From UMGS172 sp045637775 (GTDB lineage: Bacteria > Bacillota > Clostridia > Oscillospirales > Acutalibacteraceae): 11,329 bases of DNA. The notes beneath the pieces were generated by a model. It saw only the letters and a list, made by a program, of their open reading frames with translations. It made no database searches and had not been told where the DNA came from. The DNA lies in the NCBI GenBank assembly GCA_045637775.1, contig JAZUAC010000063.1, positions 1 to 11,329 of the forward strand, in the 5' to 3' direction. The position numbers were made by a program, and so were the translations under genes. Position 1 is the first letter of the stretch; every line of letters begins with the position of its first letter. Shown piece by piece: positions 5,614 through 11,329 of this stretch.

Positions 5614-7401
5614 TTACCAAGTGGTATCGTTAAACGACATTACCTGACGGCCGTCGTCGATCTGATAGACATAGACCCAGTCGACATAGTATCTTCCCGT
5701 GGTGTTCCAAATCTCCTCGCTCAAGGTAGAGGGATCGCCGCCATTACTTTCAAAGCCAACCGCCATCGAAATACAAATCTTCATCAATCTGCTGAAGCAC
5801 CAAGCATCGGTTTCCTTGTCACCCATATTGTATGTGAAATAGGGCACGCCGTCGCAGGTGGCATAAACCACCTCGGGTGTCCAAAGCATTCCGTAGGTGT
5901 GGAAGTCGTCGTTGAATTTCTTGCCGTCGGGGCATTCCTTTTTCTTGTCGGGGTACTTGCCGCCGTCAAGCGAGGTGTGAGTAACATCCTCGGAGCCGGG
6001 GCCTTTTCCGGGCCAGGTGTGCATATTAAAGGCAAAGGTCTTGGAGTTGCCGAAGCACTCGGCAATGTCGATCTCGGGACGGGCAGGGCCTGAATAGTCA
6101 CCGCAACGAAGCCACAACGCCGTCCAGAAGCCTGCACCTTCGGGTATCTTGGCGCTGTACTCGATATAACCGTAGGTAAAGCGCATCAGATTGCTTGTTT
6201 CAAGGAAGCCGCCGTAGAACTCCTTCTTTTCGTGGTCGGCATAAGGATAGATGTGGAACATACCGTCGGCAACAAAAATGTGCTCGGGGTCGGTGGCTCT
6301 TGTGGCCTTATAGCCGTTGTGACCGGTAGAGCCCTCAGTGGTCAGCCTCCATTTGGTGGTGTCAAGACCGTTTGCGTTGACATGGTCGCCCGAAATATCG
6401 TCAAAATCATCCCAGAATTTGGGTGTGTAGTAGGTGCTGCTATCATAGGTCGCAACGGTTGCCGAGTACGAGCCATTGAAGCTATCGGCATCGGTCAAAG
6501 CGACCGAGTTTTCCACCTTTTTGATAAGCTCGGAAACGGCAATGGTGGTAGCCTGATGCGAACCGCCGTTGATATAAACCTTTTTGCCCGAAATGGTTAC
6601 CTTATACTCGTCACGGTCGTCGATTTTTGTCACATTGGGTCGTGCGCAGTCACCGATAATGATTTCATACTCGGTCTCATCGGTCACGGTGTCATCGTTG
6701 ATGGCAAGCTTGTAGCCGCTTTTCTGATAAACCGTTTCGACCAACTTTTCAACCTCGGCATAGGTGAGGTAGGACGAGTTGTAATGTGGACGGACAATGT
6801 TAAAGCTGCCGATATTGGCACCGTTTACGGTGATGTCGGCAAATTCACCTTCGGGAGTGTAGGTGTGCTTGATACCTGCCGTCTGCGGCGCTGCGAGGAA
6901 GTTTTTGACAAAGTGATCGGCAGCGGCGGTCAAAGCCTCGGGGCTGTTGCCGTAAATGACGATTTTTTTGCCAATGGTGCAGATTATATAGTTATCCGAA
7001 CGACCGTTGATGTTGTCACAAAGCCAAGCCTTGGCCTGTGCCGTTTCGGGACGGTTGGTGTTACCGATAAGAATTTCGTATTTATCGGCACCGTCATTCG
7101 AGTCGCTGATGTTCTTGACCTTGACGCCGTGAGCATCGCGGTACTGCTTAAACACAACCGAAGCCGAAGCGTATTCAGCTTCGGTGCAGTTGTCGGGACG
7201 AATAATGCTGTAAACCGCCTCGCCGTTGGCAGAATAATTTACTTGGGCGGTCGAAAAAATACCATCGTCAACAACCTGCGACGAATCGGCAGGCGAGGAC
7301 GCATCGGGTACAGACGCAGTGTCGGTAGCGGAATCACTGCCGCAGCCGACAAACATCGACAAAATCAAAATCAAACAAAGAATGAGCGAAAAATTTTTCA
7401 A
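5614..7401 (-). CDS. GH16 glycoside hydrolase, predicted lipoprotein with tandem N-terminal modules
   Basis: This 595-residue protein begins with a hydrophobic signal ending in MFVGC, giving a lipidated Cys20 (F at -3 is slightly unusual). A Ser/Ala/Asp-rich linker follows (21-45), so it should be anchored outside the cell membrane. Residues about 55-170 and 190-310 are two copies of the same module, each with a KYEILIGNT or EYEIIIGDC strand, an R-P turn and a late GKKIVIYGN or GKKVYINGG strand. The GH16 domain spans about 320-590, with catalytic E443-I-D445-I-A-E448, GFWTALWLRC (424-433) and HTWPG (461-465). The ExDxxE form points to laminarinase-like or related marine-type polysaccharide activity; the substrate is inferred. 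The start is TTG at 7401, chosen because AAAAAGGAG (7410-7418) lies 8 bp upstream and the signal peptide begins there. It is the first gene of a two-gene operon divergent from the AraC-type regulator. Confidence 0.95.
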   Translation of the reverse strand: MKNFSLILCLILILSMFVGCGSDSATDTASVPDASSPADSSQVVDDGIFSTAQVNYSANGEAVYSIIRPDNCTEAEYASASVVFKQYRDAHGVKVKNISDSNDGADKYEILIGNTNRPETAQAKAWLCDNINGRSDNYIICTIGKKIVIYGNSPEALTAAADHFVKNFLAAPQTAGIKHTYTPEGEFADITVNGANIGSFNIVRPHYNSSYLTYAEVEKLVETVYQKSGYKLAINDDTVTDETEYEIIIGDCARPNVTKIDDRDEYKVTISGKKVYINGGSHQATTIAVSELIKKVENSVALTDADSFNGSYSATVATYDSSTYYTPKFWDDFDDISGDHVNANGLDTTKWRLTTEGSTGHNGYKATRATDPEHIFVADGMFHIYPYADHEKKEFYGGFLETSNLMRFTYGYIEYSAKIPEGAGFWTALWLRCGDYSGPARPEIDIAECFGNSKTFAFNMHTWPGKGPGSEDVTHTSLDGGKYPDKKKECPDGKKFNDDFHTYGMLWTPEVVYATCDGVPYFTYNMGDKETDAWCFSRLMKICISMAVGFESNGGDPSTLSEEIWNTTGRYYVDWVYVYQIDDGRQVMSFNDTTW

Positions 7402-7442
7402 AGTAAAAACTCCTTTTTCACAAAATATATACTTACAAATAC

Positions 7443-7471
7443 ATTATACCTGCGTCGCCAAAACAAGTAAA
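7443..7471 (-). promoter_or_regulatory. Promoter of the GH16 operon
   Basis: On the minus strand a perfect TATAAT (7448-7443) has TTTACT (7471-7466) 17 bp upstream. The -35 is weak (4 of 6), as expected for an activator-dependent promoter. Transcription would start near 7436, about 35 bp before the TTG start. Confidence 0.6.
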
Positions 7472-7496
7472 TGCACAAAACCGCTATTTTTTGCAC
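7472..7496 (-). promoter_or_regulatory. Candidate AraC-type activator site
   Basis: Two direct TGCAC half-sites (read on the plus strand) begin at 7472 and 7492, 20 bp apart, about two helical turns. They lie immediately upstream of the GH16 -35 box, the classical position for an AraC-family activator. The first half-site belongs to TAAATGCAC (7468-7476), which recurs exactly at 9946-9954 upstream of the deacetylase gene. The pattern is visible; binding is inferred. Confidence 0.35.
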
Positions 7497-7525
7497 TGTA
7501 TTGTCCATTTTTGGAATATCTTTGC

Positions 7526-7554
7526 TTGACTTGACGGTTTTGAAAAGATATAAT
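7526..7554 (+). promoter_or_regulatory. Promoter of the AraC-family regulator gene
   Basis: TTGACT (7526-7531) and TATAAT (7549-7554) are separated by 17 bp, giving a near-consensus promoter with a start near 7561. GAGGGG at 7584-7589 is the ribosome binding site, 5 bp before the ATG at 7595. The TTGACG at 7531 is only 12 bp from the -10 box and is not the -35. Confidence 0.75.
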
Positions 7555-7594
7555 AACAATAATGAATTTTAACACGGCAGTGTGAGGGGAAAAT

Positions 7595-8476
7595 ATGTAT
7601 TTTGATCTTGATACAGCCTTCAAGGTGACCAACTTTGGCAAAATTGTGCAATCCCAAGGCTTTTGGCACGGCGAATGGGTGAAGAGCAACAATATGCTGT
7701 TCTATCTTGTCGACGGCGACCTTGTAATGCAGGTGAACAACGAGCGTTATCAGCTGCATTCGGGCGATACTCTGCTGATTTCTCCCAAAAGCCGTTACCA
7801 ACCGTTGGAATCGAGCGGCTGCACCTATTATCATATCGATTTCAAGGCAACCGAGGTCGAGCCGTATGACAGCAGTTACTCCATAAGACATTCGTATTGC
7901 CGAGGGATTCTCAATTTTTCGTATGCGTTTAACTTTTCCGAGCGTTCGGTTATTGAGGTGCAGACCCTGACCCGCCACGCCGAGGATAGCCGGTTGGGCA
8001 AGATATTCAACCGCTGTGCTGAGTTGGATATATGGCAACGCCCCCACGAAAAGCTATTGTTGGATAATTATTTGAAAGAAGCATTGATACAACTCAGCTT
8101 TGCGCAGAAGTCCTCGTCCGCCGTTGATCAGGTCTTCACTCGAATGACGGCCTTTATTCAATCGAATTACAAGAGAAACATTGGTCTTAGTGACGTTGCC
8201 GAGTCGGCTCACCTTTCACCCTCTTATGCCGCGAAGCTTTTTAAGAAAAACGTGGGTATGCGTTGCTGCGACTACATCAACAATGTGCGCCTCGCCACAG
8301 CGTGCGGGTTACTTGTCAATACCAACATGAAGGTGGGACTGATCGCTGAAAATGTTGGGTATAAAAGTCAGTATTATTTTTCACGGCAATTCAAAAAGGT
8401 TTATGGAATAACCGCAAAGGAATTTCGTAAAAACCGCGTCCTTAACAACCAAACCGAAAATGTCAAAATTGTATAA
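7595..8476 (+). CDS. AraC-family transcriptional regulator (cupin sensor plus two HTH)
   Basis: This 293-residue protein has typical AraC/XylS-family length and order. Residues about 10-90 are the cupin-like ligand-binding domain, with LHSGDTLLISPKSRYQP (54-70) as its characteristic turn. Residues about 100-175 are a helical linker/dimerisation region. Residues about 180-280 hold the two helix-turn-helix motifs: the first around IGLSDVAESAHLSPSYAAKLFKK (196-218), the second around KVGLIAENVGYKSQYYFSRQFKK (246-268), ending in the family signature YGITAKEFRK. It is divergent from the GH16 operon across about 190 bp and convergent with the deacetylase gene. It therefore most likely activates these genes in response to a sugar or oligosaccharide (inference). 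The ATG follows GAGGGG by 5 bp. Family is certain; effector and regulon are not. Confidence 0.95.
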   Translation: MYFDLDTAFKVTNFGKIVQSQGFWHGEWVKSNNMLFYLVDGDLVMQVNNERYQLHSGDTLLISPKSRYQPLESSGCTYYHIDFKATEVEPYDSSYSIRHSYCRGILNFSYAFNFSERSVIEVQTLTRHAEDSRLGKIFNRCAELDIWQRPHEKLLLDNYLKEALIQLSFAQKSSSAVDQVFTRMTAFIQSNYKRNIGLSDVAESAHLSPSYAAKLFKKNVGMRCCDYINNVRLATACGLLVNTNMKVGLIAENVGYKSQYYFSRQFKKVYGITAKEFRKNRVLNNQTENVKIV

Positions 8477-8478
8477 AC

Positions 8479-8513
8479 ATCACTCCCGCCGACAAACAGT
8501 CGACGGGAGTGAT
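8479..8513. terminator. Bidirectional terminator between convergent genes
   Basis: A 10-bp perfect stem (8479-8488 with 8504-8513) continues after one C/A mismatch into 4 bp (8490-8493 with 8499-8502) around the loop AAACA. The plus strand continues ATTTTGG. The minus strand continues GTTTATACAATTTTG. It fills the short gap between the stops of the regulator (8476) and the deacetylase (8521). Confidence 0.85.
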
Positions 8514-8520
8514 ATTTTGG

Positions 8521-9861
8521 TTAATCATATATTTTTCTCACTGTGCCTTTAGGTAGGTGGATGGTGTAGCTTTGCTGACGCAGGCGTTTGGACAAAAATT
8601 CGTCCTTGAAATCATCGCCCTGCATCCATTTCCAATTTTTGTAGAGTTCGCCCTGAACCCACGGGAACTGGCTCATATCAATCTGCCAATCGCGGGGCTT
8701 TAAGGTGACGTTTTCGGCACCTGTTAGAACCTCTAAAGCACCAAATAACCAATCGGCAACACCTATTTCTATGCCGTTGATGTACAACTTTTCGGGCAGG
8801 AAGCCGTTGCCTATTTGATGCGATGCCAACGCAATTTCACGGGCGGTAAACTCCAATTCCTCGGTAATGGCATAGGGCGTGTTGACAAATCCGTACACCT
8901 TTTCGCAAAGATGCTGCTCCTTGCCTTGGAAAAAGTCGCGGCAGGCAAGCACGATGTCTGCTATGCAGAACGAATCGGGCGTGGTTACGGGGAAGAAATA
9001 CTCCTCAAGCTGACGTTTCAGGTCGGGCAGCATATCCTTTGTGATAATGCGACCCTCTGCACCATAAATTTCGGCACACTCGGAGTATGTTATTATCTTA
9101 AAACGGTCGTCCGCCTTGATAGCCTTGACCAGCAAATCAAATTTTCTGAAAAGCTCGGCCGTTTCTTCGGCGGTGCGGGCAGGTGACGGCTCCCACTCCT
9201 CTTTAGGACGGTTTTTGCCACGGAAATTGATGCCGTCCCAGAATGCCGTGTGTATAAACTCCTGCGGATGGTTGGCCCAAGTTATGTACTCGGCATTGGC
9301 CATCTCGTCAAGCAGGCTTGGAATGTCCTCTTCCTTTAATTTAAGCAAAGTTGATACAATGTCGTTGGTGTAACGTGTGCAAACAAGGTTGCAGAAGTTG
9401 ATGGGGCGATAGCGCACACGGTCGGTCAGCTCGTCACCGCAATAAACCTTAAACCCAAGACGTTCACAGCCGTAATGTCCCGCATAAGAGGTGGAATTTC
9501 CGGGAGGACACCAAGCAGGAAGCGTGTTGACACCGAAAATCTCCTTCAAAATGGAAATATTTTCGGATTCCTCTTTCACAAAGCGACCGATAGCCTCTTC
9601 AATGTCCTCAATATCGGTATATTCGTTGATTGTAGGATGCCAAGAATGCTTCAACGAGTGACTGTCAATCTCGTGCCTTTTAATAGCCTCGATAACGTCT
9701 TCCTTACCCAAATCTTTAAGCAATTTAGCCAACCAACCGACAACGTTAAAGCAACCTTTAACATCGTTTCGGGTTAAAATATCGGCAATTTCCTTAATGC
9801 ACCATATAGCGCTCGGGTTTACATAATCCTCTGTGTCAAAGCTGAAGGTAACGTAAGTCAT
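8521..9861 (-). CDS. Polysaccharide-deacetylase-like (NodB-homology) protein with C-terminal extension
   Basis: This 446-residue protein lacks a signal peptide and should be cytoplasmic. The NodB-type motifs are in order: TFSFDTED (5-12; D9 and D12 as base and metal ligand candidates), H68-S-L-K-H72 (metal-binding HSxxH), WCPPG (117-121) at the place of motif RxPxG but with Cys instead of Arg, and WANHPQEF (195-202) with H198 as candidate catalytic His. CE4 enzymes remove N- or O-acetyl groups from glycans; the missing Arg makes the exact reaction uncertain. Residues about 270-446 are an extension. Its segment 336-380 (helix, then LPEKLYINGIEIGVADWL) loosely recalls pseudomurein-binding-repeat-like sequences, a weak guess. 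The ATG has AAAGGGG 9 bp upstream and its own promoter. It converges on the AraC-type gene and shares a 9-bp upstream sequence with the GH16 promoter, suggesting co-regulation. Confidence 0.85.
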   Translation of the reverse strand: MTYVTFSFDTEDYVNPSAIWCIKEIADILTRNDVKGCFNVVGWLAKLLKDLGKEDVIEAIKRHEIDSHSLKHSWHPTINEYTDIEDIEEAIGRFVKEESENISILKEIFGVNTLPAWCPPGNSTSYAGHYGCERLGFKVYCGDELTDRVRYRPINFCNLVCTRYTNDIVSTLLKLKEEDIPSLLDEMANAEYITWANHPQEFIHTAFWDGINFRGKNRPKEEWEPSPARTAEETAELFRKFDLLVKAIKADDRFKIITYSECAEIYGAEGRIITKDMLPDLKRQLEEYFFPVTTPDSFCIADIVLACRDFFQGKEQHLCEKVYGFVNTPYAITEELEFTAREIALASHQIGNGFLPEKLYINGIEIGVADWLFGALEVLTGAENVTLKPRDWQIDMSQFPWVQGELYKNWKWMQGDDFKDEFLSKRLRQQSYTIHLPKGTVRKIYD

Positions 9862-9904
9862 AACCTATTTCCCCTTTACTAAAGCAAAATTTGACCTTAA
9901 GTTC

Positions 9905-9932
9905 AGTATATCAAACCACCCCAAAATGTCAA
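9905..9932 (-). promoter_or_regulatory. Promoter of the deacetylase-like gene
   Basis: On the minus strand TTGACA (9932-9927) and TATACT (9910-9905) are 16 bp apart, a near-consensus promoter with a start near 9898. TAAATGCAC (9946-9954 on the plus strand), identical to the half-site region at the GH16 promoter, lies 13 bp upstream of the -35 and in the same orientation relative to the promoter. The rest of 9862-10016 shows nothing else recognisable. Confidence 0.75.
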
Positions 9933-10016
9933 CCTCAATTTCCAATAAATGCACGATTTTAGAAAGCAGAAAAGCCAATTATTTAGATTCTTTCGCAATA
10001 GATACCGAAGTCGCGA

Positions 10017-10232
10017 TTATTCTTCAGATAATAACAAAGCGGTAGCCAAAACCAATTCGTCGGTAGGCGCTGTCAATGAATTTAATTTATTCAGCATTTT
10101 TTCAAGGTGAGAATTAGACGGCAAAAGATCAGTTGTTACTATTGCCTGTATCGTTTTTTCTTTCAATCCCAACTCGTCCATTTTGATTATTAGCTTCTCA
10201 ATCAATTCGGTTTCTTTTCTATCCTCATCCAT
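10017..10232 (-). CDS. Small hypothetical protein (71 residues)
   Basis: I do not recognise this protein. It is acidic and lysine-rich at the start (MDEDRKETE), then amphipathic helical (LIEKLIIKMDELGLKEKT), with a central TDLLPSNSHLEKML and a hydrophobic end (ELVLATALLLSEE). It has no signal peptide, membrane segment or cysteine. The ATG is 8 bp after AGAGG and lies behind a 50-bp block also found before the next gene upstream (10351-10956). It is AT-rich and may be accessory DNA. The clear ribosome binding site and promoter block support it as a real gene, for example a small regulator or a toxin-antitoxin or immunity partner, but nothing in the sequence decides this. Confidence 0.65.
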   Translation of the reverse strand: MDEDRKETELIEKLIIKMDELGLKEKTIQAIVTTDLLPSNSHLEKMLNKLNSLTAPTDELVLATALLLSEE

Positions 10233-10239
10233 ATTTTTT

Positions 10240-10289
10240 ACCTCTTAAACTTATAATACCATACATAGTGTCCTGTAAAAAGAACTTTG
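10240..10289 (-). repeat. Duplicated promoter/leader block, copy 1
   Basis: This 50-bp block matches 10964-11013 at 44 of 50 positions, including 22 identical bases next to the gene. On the minus strand it contains TATTAT (10258-10253) as a likely -10 box and AGAGG (10245-10241) as the ribosome binding site. A -35 is poor in both copies; TTTACA here is only 15 bp away. The conserved upstream bases (GGACAC, then GT-x-TGG) may be a regulator site. Confidence 0.7.
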
Positions 10290-10350
10290 AAAATTCATGT
10301 TGTCAGATTCTTTGATAGCTACCCGAGCGATGATATACAAAAGAGGAAAA

Positions 10351-10956
10351 TTATTTTTTCAACTCAATATAAAACCACTCAAGATAATCGGCATAAACCC
10401 CAAAATCGACACCGTTTTCAAGTTGGAAATGGATATTGTTCGGCAAACTATTGGTTTCTTCGGCAAGTTTTGCTTTTTGTTCGTCAAAGCCTTCCAAATA
10501 AAAAGGATAACTATTAGTTTTGTCTACCAAAACCGATACTACCTTTTGCCCCTCGTACGACAACTGAAATTGATTACCCAAATCATAAAAATAGTTATCG
10601 CCTTTTAATCCCATATCGCTTGGAGGAAAATCTTTGGTGTTTTTTATTTTTATATCACACAATTTAATTTTACAACATTGAATCATTCCCACCCCGTGCA
10701 CACATAATTTAACGGCAACATTATCGAAAATCAAAATTACCGAACCGCCCAAATACGAAAAATCATAATAATTTTCGCTTTGACGCAAAGATTCTAAATA
10801 TCCTTGCAACCCTGCGTACACTTTTTTTAACTCGTGATTCTTGCAAATATCATTTAGGTCACTTTGCAACTCTTGATAGGAATAGTACCATTGACATTCT
10901 TCACCAGAAGCTATAATAGTTGAAAAATCGACTTTGCCAAATCTATGAAAAGACAT
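10351..10956 (-). CDS. Hypothetical protein (201 residues)
   Basis: I do not recognise this protein. It is soluble, with no signal peptide, and looks mixed alpha/beta: a helical region (YSYQELQSDLNDICKN, then YAGLQGYLESLRQ), a beta-rich core (SVILIFDNVAVKLCVHGVGM), and a C-terminal beta section ending in DFGVYADYLEWFYIELKK. Composition and length resemble the many small immunity or defence-associated proteins of accessory regions, which is only an impression. I choose the ATG at 10956 over the GTG at 10965 because aligning the duplicated upstream block with that of the 71-residue gene puts both ATGs exactly 8 bp after AGAGG; the GTG would overlap that site. It lies 118 bp upstream of the 71-residue gene, same strand. 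Confidence 0.75.
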   Translation of the reverse strand: MSFHRFGKVDFSTIIASGEECQWYYSYQELQSDLNDICKNHELKKVYAGLQGYLESLRQSENYYDFSYLGGSVILIFDNVAVKLCVHGVGMIQCCKIKLCDIKIKNTKDFPPSDMGLKGDNYFYDLGNQFQLSYEGQKVVSVLVDKTNSYPFYLEGFDEQKAKLAEETNSLPNNIHFQLENGVDFGVYADYLEWFYIELKK

Positions 10957-10963
10957 TTTCCTC

Positions 10964-11013
10964 ACCTCTTAAACTTATAATACCACACTTTGTGTCCCGT
11001 TAAAAGGACTTTG
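10964..11013 (-). repeat. Duplicated promoter/leader block, copy 2
   Basis: This is the partner of 10240-10289 (44 of 50 identical). On the minus strand it has TATTAT (10982-10977) and AGAGG (10969-10965). In this copy the conserved block contains an ACAC-AAA-GTGT dyad that is degenerate in the other copy. It supplies the promoter and ribosome binding site of the 201-residue gene. Confidence 0.7.
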
Positions 11014-11045
11014 GATAAAAAATCATCCAAGATGAATAAAAAAAG

Positions 11046-11091
11046 GCCCCCTTGTGTAAAGGGGGCTCCGCCAAAGGCGGTGGGGGATTGT
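11046..11091. repeat. Intergenic hairpin repeat, family B copy 2
   Basis: An 8-bp stem (11046-11053 with 11059-11066) is followed by a second hairpin (CCGCC-AAA-GGCGG, 11068-11080), a G-run and GGGATTGT at 11084-11091. This is the same layout as 1405-1500. Elements of this type are scattered between genes in Clostridia. I see no gene in 11014-11294. Confidence 0.55.
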
Positions 11092-11159
11092 TTTCAGTCG
11101 GCAATATAAGTCAAATTACTTGATTTCCTTAATTGCAGTCTTAAGGTGGTGTTTGGGTG

Positions 11160-11210
11160 GCCGATTCGTGAATCGCCACTACATGGGAAAGGCACAGAGG
11201 CCTTCCCCTC
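11160..11210. repeat. Intergenic repeat, family A copy 2 plus GGCACAGAGGCC hairpin
   Basis: Bases 11160-11182 are the inverted family-A match to 1348-1370 and carry their own palindrome CGATTC-GT-GAATCG. Directly after, GGCACAGAGGCC (11191-11202) is identical to 4215-4226 and sits in an imperfect GGGAAAGGC/GCCTTCCC hairpin, as the copy at 4210-4231 does. Confidence 0.5.
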
Positions 11211-11238
11211 CATACTAAATCAGCCACATAAATACACA

Positions 11239-11267
11239 AAAGCCTCCGAGCAATGCTCGGGTGCTTT
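11239..11267 (-). terminator. Terminator of the gene at the right edge
   Basis: AAAGC (11239-11243) pairs with GCTTT (11263-11267) and, inside an imperfect step, CCGAGC (11246-11251) pairs with GCTCGG (11255-11260) around AAT. On the minus strand it is followed by CTTTTGTGTATTT. It lies about 30 bp after the stop codon of the partial minus-strand gene. Confidence 0.6.
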
Positions 11268-11294
11268 GATGTTTAGTTTGTTCTCGTGGAACTC

Positions 11295-11329
11295 TTATTT
11301 CATAACGTTCTTGGAACGGTCGACATAAG
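11295..11329 (-). CDS. C-terminal end of an unidentified minus-strand gene (partial)
   Basis: Reading in from the right edge, one frame gives YVDRSKNVMK followed by TAA (11297-11295). The position just before an intrinsic terminator on the same strand supports a true gene end. Eleven codons are too few to name a product; the rest lies outside the window. Confidence 0.35.
   Translation of the reverse strand, partial: YVDRSKNVMK

Noticed and set aside
6232..7470. 412-codon plus-strand open frame opposite the GH16 lipoprotein gene
   Set aside because: It is antisense to a well-supported GH16 gene with signal peptide, catalytic triad and ribosome binding site; the long antisense frame reflects codon bias.
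10252..10257. Plus-strand TATAAT inside the duplicated block
   Set aside because: No plus-strand gene follows it; the minus-strand reading (TATTAT plus AGAGG plus ATG) explains the conservation better.
10297..10608. 103-codon plus-strand open frame
   Set aside because: It overlaps the longer minus-strand 201-residue gene, which has a ribosome binding site and a promoter block; the plus frame has neither a convincing start nor a domain.
11116..11145. Minus-strand codons reading LKTAIKEIK before a TAA stop
   Set aside because: They look like a protein end, but a family-A repeat and an in-frame stop lie just upstream, so only a tiny fragment would remain; insufficient to call a gene.

Overview
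The window looks like a chromosomal segment of a spore-forming, anaerobic Firmicute of the Clostridia, most like the Oscillospiraceae/Ruminococcaceae. This is inferred from a spoVAD (spore DPA channel) remnant, a BlaI/M56 (BlaR1-like) sensor pair, strong GGAGG-type ribosome binding sites, TTG/GTG starts, and stem-loop intergenic repeats of the kind scattered through those genomes. No tRNA, rRNA, CRISPR array or transposase gene was seen.

Layout. (1) 1-904 is clearly more AT-rich than the centre and carries one gene, a putative zinc-ribbon plus HEPN-like protein with its own promoter. (2) 931-1329 is the C-terminal 40% of SpoVAD with its N-terminal part missing; the AT-rich segment stops about 30 bp before the homology begins. 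The expected spoVAE is absent and its place is taken by noncoding repeats (about 1340-1580). (3) 1628-4142 is an autoregulated BlaI-type repressor followed by an overlapping M56 metallopeptidase sensor whose extracytoplasmic domain lacks a penicillin-binding SxxK motif. (4) 4184-4350 is a hairpin-rich intergenic repeat plus a strong terminator. (5) 4351-9861 is a carbohydrate locus: two tandem GH16 glycoside hydrolases on the minus strand (a lipoprotein, then a shorter paralogue without a signal peptide), a divergent AraC-family regulator, and a minus-strand polysaccharide-deacetylase-like protein converging on the regulator. (6) 10017-10956 is AT-rich again and holds two unrecognised small minus-strand genes, each behind a near-identical 50-bp upstream block. 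(7) 11014-11329 is mostly repeats, then a terminator and the last codons of a minus-strand gene leaving the window.

How the parts may work together (inference). The AraC regulator probably controls the divergent GH16 pair: two TGCAC half-sites 20 bp apart lie just upstream of the GH16 -35 box. A 9-bp match to one half-site lies upstream of the deacetylase promoter, so the three enzymes may form a small beta-glucan (or similar polysaccharide) utilisation regulon. No transporter is linked. The BlaI/M56 pair is a separate stress-sensing unit with no obvious target gene here. Both AT-rich ends look like accessory DNA set into an older, more GC-balanced backbone.
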